Of a stretch of DNA of 64,000 nucleotides, positions 59,798 through 64,000 are shown piece after piece. The notes beneath the pieces were generated by a model. The model worked only from the letters and a program-made list of their open reading frames with translations. It made no database searches and had not been told where the DNA came from. Each line of letters begins with the position of its first letter. Position 1 is the stretch's first letter. The position numbers and the translations under genes are program-made. Source of the DNA: Alicyclobacillus tolerans (GTDB lineage: Bacteria; Bacillota; Bacilli; Alicyclobacillales; Alicyclobacillaceae); assembly GCF_900142255.1 (NCBI RefSeq), contig NZ_FRAF01000003.1, positions 103,108 through 167,107 on the forward strand, written 5' to 3'.

Positions 59798-62185
59798 GTG
59801 GGACTCCTTAAAAATATTGTCAATGGAAATGAACGAGAAATTGCGCGGCTGAGGCGTCGTGTTCAACGTATCAATGATTTGGAGTCTAAATATGAGTCCA
59901 TGTCGGATGAAGAATTGCAAGGCATGACTTTGCAGTTCCGAGAGAGATTAGCTAATGGAGAAAAACTGGACAATCTTCTGTATGACGCGTTTGCAGTAAC
60001 GCGTGAAGCTGCGAAACGCGTACTTGGCATGCGCCATTTTGATGTTCAATTGATGGGTGGCATTGTCCTGCATGAGGGTCGTGTTGCAGAAATGCGCACG
60101 GGTGAAGGAAAAACTCTTGTGGCCACTTTGCCGTCATATTTAAATGGATTGTCAGGCAAAGGTGTACATGTCGTAACGGTTAACGATTATTTGGCTCGGC
60201 GTGACGCGGAACAAATGGGTCAAATTCATCGCTTTCTTGGACTGACCGTTGGATTAAATATCCACGATATGAATCATGCAGAAAAGAAAGCAGCTTACAG
60301 TGCAGACATCACTTATGGGACAAACAATGAGTTTGGTTTTGATTACTTGCGAGACAACATGGTAATGAGTGTTCAAGAAATGGTGCAGAGAGAACTGAAC
60401 TTTGCCATCGTCGACGAGGTGGATAGTATTCTCATTGACGAAGCGCGTACACCACTCATTATTTCAGGACCTGGTGATAAATCGGCAGATCTCTATTTTC
60501 GTACAGATATTTTTGTCCGCAGTCTAAAACCGGATGACTATGAGATTGATGAAAAGATGCGAACCGCAAACTTGACGGAAAGTGGCATGCATAAAGCGGA
60601 ACGTTTCTTCCAGGTGAAGAATCTGTTCGATCCGGAGCATGTTACCTTGATGCATCACATCACCCAAGCTCTCAAAGCGCATGGTCTCATGCATCGTGAT
60701 AAAGATTATGTGGTGATGGGTGATGAAATCGTCATTGTAGATGAATTTACGGGACGATTGATGCAAGGCCGCCGTTATAGTGAAGGTTTGCACCAAGCGA
60801 TCGAAGCTAAAGAGGGCGTTAAGGTACAAAACGAATCCAAGACGTTAGCCACCATTACACTGCAGAATTATTTCCGTATGTACAATAAGTTGTCGGGTAT
60901 GACGGGTACAGCAAAAACGGAAGAAAAAGAGTTGACTGAAATTTATGGTATGGATGTAGTAACGATACCTACCAACCGTCCGACAATTCGAAGAGATATG
61001 AGTGATGTCATCTACAAAACGGAGATGGCTAAATTCAAAGCGGTAGTAGAGGAAATCGTTCGTCGCCATGAAAAAGGTCAACCGGTTTTGGTGGGTACTA
61101 CTTCTATAGACAAATCGGAGATTATCTCTCATTTACTGACACAGCGTGGGATCAAGCATCAAGTCCTGAATGCCAAACATCATGAAAAAGAAGCAGAAAT
61201 TATTGCTCAAGCAGGGCAGCGAGGAACGGTCACCATTGCTACCAATATGGCTGGACGTGGTACCGATATTTTGCTCGGTGAGGGCGTACAGGAACTTGGC
61301 GGTCTGCATATCATTGGTACAGAACGTCATGAGAGTCGTCGTATCGACAATCAGTTGCGCGGTCGTTCAGGTCGTCAGGGCGATCCCGGTTCATCACAAT
61401 TCTTCCTTTCGCTTGAAGACGATTTATTGCGTTTGTTCGGATCGGACAATATCAAGCGTTGGATGGATCGTATGGGGTTGGAAGAGGATGTGCCGATTGA
61501 ACACAAAATGCTCACCAATGCCATGGAACGGGCGCAGAAGAAAGTGGAAGGTAACAACTACGACGTTCGGAAACACGTTCTTCGCTACGATGATGTGATG
61601 AACAAACAGAGAGAAGTCATTTACAAACAACGACGGCAGATTTTAGAGACCGACAATTTGCGACCGATTGTGGAAGGTATGGGCAAAGACCTTATTGAGC
61701 ATATGTTGGATGTGTACTGTTCCACGGAACAAGTTCCGGAAGATTGGGACTTACAGGCGTTATTGCACTATGCTGAGCATCATTTTTTGAAACCACAGCA
61801 AATTTCCGAAGAAGAATTGCGCCATAAAGATAGGGAAGAAATTTTTCAAGTGCTTTATCAAACTTTCTTGTCCAATTATGACGAGAGAGAACAAGAGTTA
61901 GGCGCTTTTCTGCGGGAATTAGAAAGAATTGTTGTGTTGCGAACCGTTGATTCAAAATGGATGGATCATATCGACGCAATGGATCAGTTCCGGCAAGGTG
62001 TACATTTGCGTTCCTATGGTCAGGCCGATCCGTTAGTTATCTATCAGCGTGAAGGTTTTGAAATGTTTGAGGCCATGATTCACTCTATTGAAGAGGAAAT
62101 CGTTCTTTATGTCTTTAAATCTACAGTGGCTACTGCTCCGCAGAACTTACCCATCCAGGAGGCTGTTCCGATACAGGGTGGTTGA
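59798..62185 (+). CDS. secA: Protein translocase ATPase SecA
   Basis: The motor that pushes preproteins through SecYEG. The 795-residue protein has the Walker [10 protein letters not shown] (about 99-107), the DEAD-like [26 protein letters not shown] and the [15 protein letters not shown] helicase motif. The C-terminal zinc-binding CxC...CH tail and linker of long SecA are missing: the protein ends 30 residues after the helical scaffold. GTG 59798 is preceded by AAGGGG, which lies in a small hairpin (59778-59796, GAAAGG / CCTTTC). It is followed 55 nt later by prfB, as in B. subtilis. Confidence 0.97.
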   Translation: MGLLKNIVNGNEREIARLRRRVQRINDLESKYESMSDEELQGMTLQFRERLANGEKLDNLLYDAFAVTREAAKRVLGMRHFDVQLMGGIVLHEGRVAEMRTGEGKTLVATLPSYLNGLSGKGVHVVTVNDYLARRDAEQMGQIHRFLGLTVGLNIHDMNHAEKKAAYSADITYGTNNEFGFDYLRDNMVMSVQEMVQRELNFAIVDEVDSILIDEARTPLIISGPGDKSADLYFRTDIFVRSLKPDDYEIDEKMRTANLTESGMHKAERFFQVKNLFDPEHVTLMHHITQALKAHGLMHRDKDYVVMGDEIVIVDEFTGRLMQGRRYSEGLHQAIEAKEGVKVQNESKTLATITLQNYFRMYNKLSGMTGTAKTEEKELTEIYGMDVVTIPTNRPTIRRDMSDVIYKTEMAKFKAVVEEIVRRHEKGQPVLVGTTSIDKSEIISHLLTQRGIKHQVLNAKHHEKEAEIIAQAGQRGTVTIATNMAGRGTDILLGEGVQELGGLHIIGTERHESRRIDNQLRGRSGRQGDPGSSQFFLSLEDDLLRLFGSDNIKRWMDRMGLEEDVPIEHKMLTNAMERAQKKVEGNNYDVRKHVLRYDDVMNKQREVIYKQRRQILETDNLRPIVEGMGKDLIEHMLDVYCSTEQVPEDWDLQALLHYAEHHFLKPQQISEEELRHKDREEIFQVLYQTFLSNYDEREQELGAFLRELERIVVLRTVDSKWMDHIDAMDQFRQGVHLRSYGQADPLVIYQREGFEMFEAMIHSIEEEIVLYVFKSTVATAPQNLPIQEAVPIQGG

Positions 62186-62240
62186 TGCGGTTGGGGATGT
62201 CACTGGATGTAGTTTGATGGGCTTGAAGGAGAGGTAATGA

Positions 62241-63402
62241 ATGGCAGAAACATTTGGTGAGTTACGTTCGGAAATCTCCGCTATGGCGACTAGGCTTGCG
62301 GATATCGGGAGGTCTCTTTGACCTTTCTACCAAAGAAGCGCGTGTTGCTGCTTTAGAAGAGCAAATGGCACTTCCTTCTTTTTGGGATGATGGTTCGAAA
62401 GCCCAAAAAATTATAGCGGAGGCTAATGGACTTCGTTCGCTCATTGAAAAGATGCGAAAATTGCAAGAGCAAAAAGATGATTTGGAAGTTACGTTAGAGC
62501 TGGCTGCCGAAGAAGATGATGCTGACTTGTTTTCGGAAGCAAATCGCCTTGCGGTTGACTTGCAAAATCAAATTGAATCTTTTGAGTTGGAACTTATGTT
62601 GTCGGGTCCATACGACAAAAGCAATTGCATTTTGGAGCTTCATCCAGGTGCAGGAGGTACTGAATCACAGGATTGGGCTTCCATTTTATTGCGCATGTAT
62701 ACTCGTTGGGCAGAAGACAAAGGCTTTAAAGTTGAGGTATTGGACTATCTTCCTGGTGACGAAGCGGGTTTGAAGAGTGTGACTTTGATGATCAAAGGTC
62801 ATAATGCCTACGGTTATCTGAAGGCCGAAAAAGGGGTCCATCGACTTGTTCGTATTTCCCCTTTTGATGCTTCAGGGAGAAGACACACTTCTTTTGCTTC
62901 AGTGGATGCTATACCGGAAATCGATGATGAAATCGAGATCGACATCCGCACAGAAGATTTAAAAATTGATGTCTACCGTTCGAGTGGAGCTGGTGGACAA
63001 CATGTCAATACAACAGATTCAGCCGTTCGAATTACACATCTACCGACAGGTATAGTGGTTAGCTGTCAAAGTGAACGTTCGCAAATACAAAACCGCGCAG
63101 TAGCTATGAATTTGCTCAAAGCTCGACTGTATGAGCGCCGACGTCAAGAACAAGAAGCGCATTTAGCCAGTATACGTGGTGAGCAAAAAGAGATTGCCTG
63201 GGGTAGTCAAATTCGCTCATATGTGTTTCACCCGTACTCGCTTGTCAAAGATCATCGAACAGGCTGTGAAGTAGGTAATGTCCAGGCGGTTGTAGATGGG
63301 ATGCTCGATCCGTTTATTGACGCATACTTGCGCTGGCAGCTGGCGATTGCGCAAGGACGGGCGAGTCTATCTTCGAATGTTGATGTAGAAATGGATATCT
63401 AA
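62241..63402 (+). CDS. prfB: Peptide chain release factor 2, with programmed +1 frameshift
   Basis: Releases proteins at UGA and UAA codons. Translation starts at ATG 62241 (GGAGAGG upstream) and meets an in-frame TGA at 62319 after 26 codons. Ribosomes must skip T62319 to continue from GAC 62320 to the stop at 63402, giving about 386 residues. The downstream part has the release-factor landmarks [15 protein letters not shown] (anticodon-like SPF) and [20 protein letters not shown] (GGQ). The C-terminus is about 20 residues longer than in E. coli. A single uninterrupted reading starting near 62254 would give a false N-terminus. Confidence 0.96.
62307..62322 (+). other. prfB programmed +1 frameshift site
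   Basis: GGGAGG TCT CTT TGA C: an internal Shine-Dalgarno, a 3-nt spacer, the slippery CTT codon, the UGA stop and a C that weakens termination. This is the classical autoregulatory signal in which low RF2 favours shifting. Confidence 0.95.
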
Positions 63403-63472
63403 AAATTGGTTGATAGCTTTGAGATTGCTATCTATCGTTGTTTGCGAATTTACAATAAATATTGAGAATGAG

Positions 63473-63501
63473 AATGGCATGCTCAGAGGGCATGCCATTT
63501 T
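63473..63501 (+). terminator. Terminator-like hairpin after prfB
   Basis: Perfect 10-bp stem AATGGCATGC / GCATGCCATT with loop TCAGAGG; only TT follows, so efficiency is uncertain. A weaker hairpin (GATAGC / GCTATC) lies closer to the stop near 63411-63431. Confidence 0.65.
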
Positions 63502-63620
63502 GCGTTCAAAAAAAGCCGCTTGAAAACGATAATGAATAGATATTGCCATCTACCACTAGTCACTGAGTAAATTTAAAGTTTTTTCAGAAGTTTAAGTTAC
63601 TAAAAATCGCTTAAAATCAC

Positions 63621-63649
63621 TTGCATCTGCCAAAATGGCGTGCTATATT
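63621..63649 (+). promoter_or_regulatory. rRNA operon promoter
   Basis: TTGCAT (63621-63626) and TATATT (63644-63649) with 17-nt spacing, preceded by AT-rich tracts (AAATTTAAAGTTTTTT near 63567-63586) of the UP-element kind. Transcription would start near 63656. Confidence 0.7.
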
Positions 63650-63655
63650 AATAAA

Positions 63656-63792
63656 CGTCGCTGCAGACAACGCTCTAAAAAGTTTAGAGTTTAATAGCAG
63701 CGAGAGAACCTTGAAAACTAAACACGCACAAGAATCACCAAACGCCAGAGAAGAAGTGCCCGAGCTCGAGAGAGCGAGGGAGAAGGAATAAG
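63656..63792 (+). other. rRNA operon leader
   Basis: Non-coding leader with the dyad CTCTAAA ... TTTAGAG (63671-63690) and the segment ACCTTGAAAACTAAACA, a common rRNA-leader/spacer sequence in Bacilli. GCTCGAGAGAGCGAG (63763-63777) may form the 5' half of the processing stalk around 16S rRNA. Confidence 0.6.
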
Positions 63793-64000
63793 ACATTGAG
63801 AGTTTGATCCTGGCTCAGGACGAACGCTGGCGGCGTGCCTAATACATGCAAGTCGAGCGGGTATCGAAAGATACCAGCGGCGGACGGGTGAGGAACACGT
63901 GGGGAATCTGCCTAACAGACCGGAATAACGCCTGGAAACGGGTGCTAAGGCCGGATAGGCGCATGAGGCGCATGCCTGATGCGGGAAAGGATGCTACGGC
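63793..64000 (+). rRNA. 16S ribosomal RNA (5' part, cut by window edge)
   Basis: AGAGTTTGATCCTGGCTCAG, the universal 8F/27F site, begins at 63799, so the mature 5' end lies at about 63792-63793. It continues with GACGAACGCTGGCGGCGTGC, CTAATACATGCAAGTCGAGC and GGCGGACGGGTGAG. Only about 208 bases are inside the window. The variable V1 stem (GGTATCGAAAGATACC) and V2 are consistent with the Alicyclobacillaceae by memory. Confidence 0.97.

Noticed and set aside
62254..62319. N-terminal 22 codons of the uninterrupted prfB second frame
   Set aside because: They are not RF2-like; the true N-terminus is in the first frame before the programmed frameshift.
1..64000. CRISPR arrays, tRNA genes, insertion sequences or prophage
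   Set aside because: No regularly spaced direct repeats, cloverleaf sequences, transposase or phage genes were found on reading both strands; the two notable inverted repeats (12583-12632 and 31010-31075) are not element ends.

Overview
The window looks like the chromosome of a Gram-positive, spore-former-type Firmicute of the Alicyclobacillaceae kind (acidophile relatives such as Alicyclobacillus or Sulfoacidibacillus). This is an inference from the start of a 16S rRNA gene at the right edge, abundant TTG/GTG starts with strong GGAGG ribosome binding sites, Bacillus-like operators, and the degV-comFC-yvyF-flgM-flgN-flgK-flgL-hag-fliD ... secA-prfB order. I see no phage, transposon, CRISPR array or tRNA gene.

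Layout. 0-5 kb: a truncated aminotransferase, a secreted cell-wall hydrolase, purN and an amino-acid permease. 4.9-10.6 kb: a sulfate-assimilation and siroheme operon (cysH-sat-cysI-sumT-sirB) behind a clear promoter with a CymR-like palindrome. 10.6-12.5 kb: a quinone reductase, a pterin dehydratase and a CcdC-like membrane protein whose start looks frameshifted. 12.5-15.7 kb: a divergent ECF transporter locus (ecfA, a fused ecfA-ecfT, bioY) with a BirA-like operator. 15.7-19.8 kb: a GntR regulator, an orphan peptide-binding lipoprotein, a creatininase-family enzyme and a mismatch glycosylase. 20-24 kb: a secreted GH13 amylase with a perfect cre site inside its 5' coding end, and glnA of the beta type behind a perfect GlnR/TnrA palindrome. 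24-31.3 kb: hydrolases, NUDIX, proC, moaB, phosphoglucomutase, an MFS exporter and a cold-shock protein. 31.5-34.5 kb: a small membrane ORF, tagA and metK.

34.5-38.7 kb is the most unusual stretch. A structured leader with some resemblance to GEMM/c-di-GMP-I riboswitches precedes a 29-codon hydrophobic peptide gene, a hairpin, a DUF5317-like membrane protein and a membrane GGDEF/HD-GYP protein. A convergent HTH-TPR regulator of the RRNPP shape follows. I propose, without proof, that this is a second-messenger and/or peptide-signalling module.

38.9-51.8 kb: a PhoP/PhoR-type two-component pair, degV, comFC, yvyF, hpf, then a compact sigma-70-family factor next to flgM and the late flagellar genes (flgN, flgK, flgL, flagellin, fliD, a FliT-like chaperone). 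51.8-59.6 kb: an AT-rich cluster of five glycosyltransferases and a methyltransferase in mixed orientation, most simply read as a flagellin or surface glycosylation island. 59.8-63.4 kb: secA and prfB, the latter with the classical programmed +1 frameshift. The window ends with an rRNA promoter, leader and the first ~208 bases of a 16S rRNA gene.

Several modules connect. Siroheme made by SumT and SirB serves CysI. BioY needs the ECF module beside it. The sigma factor and FlgM plausibly time the late flagellar genes, and the glycosyltransferases lie directly behind those genes.
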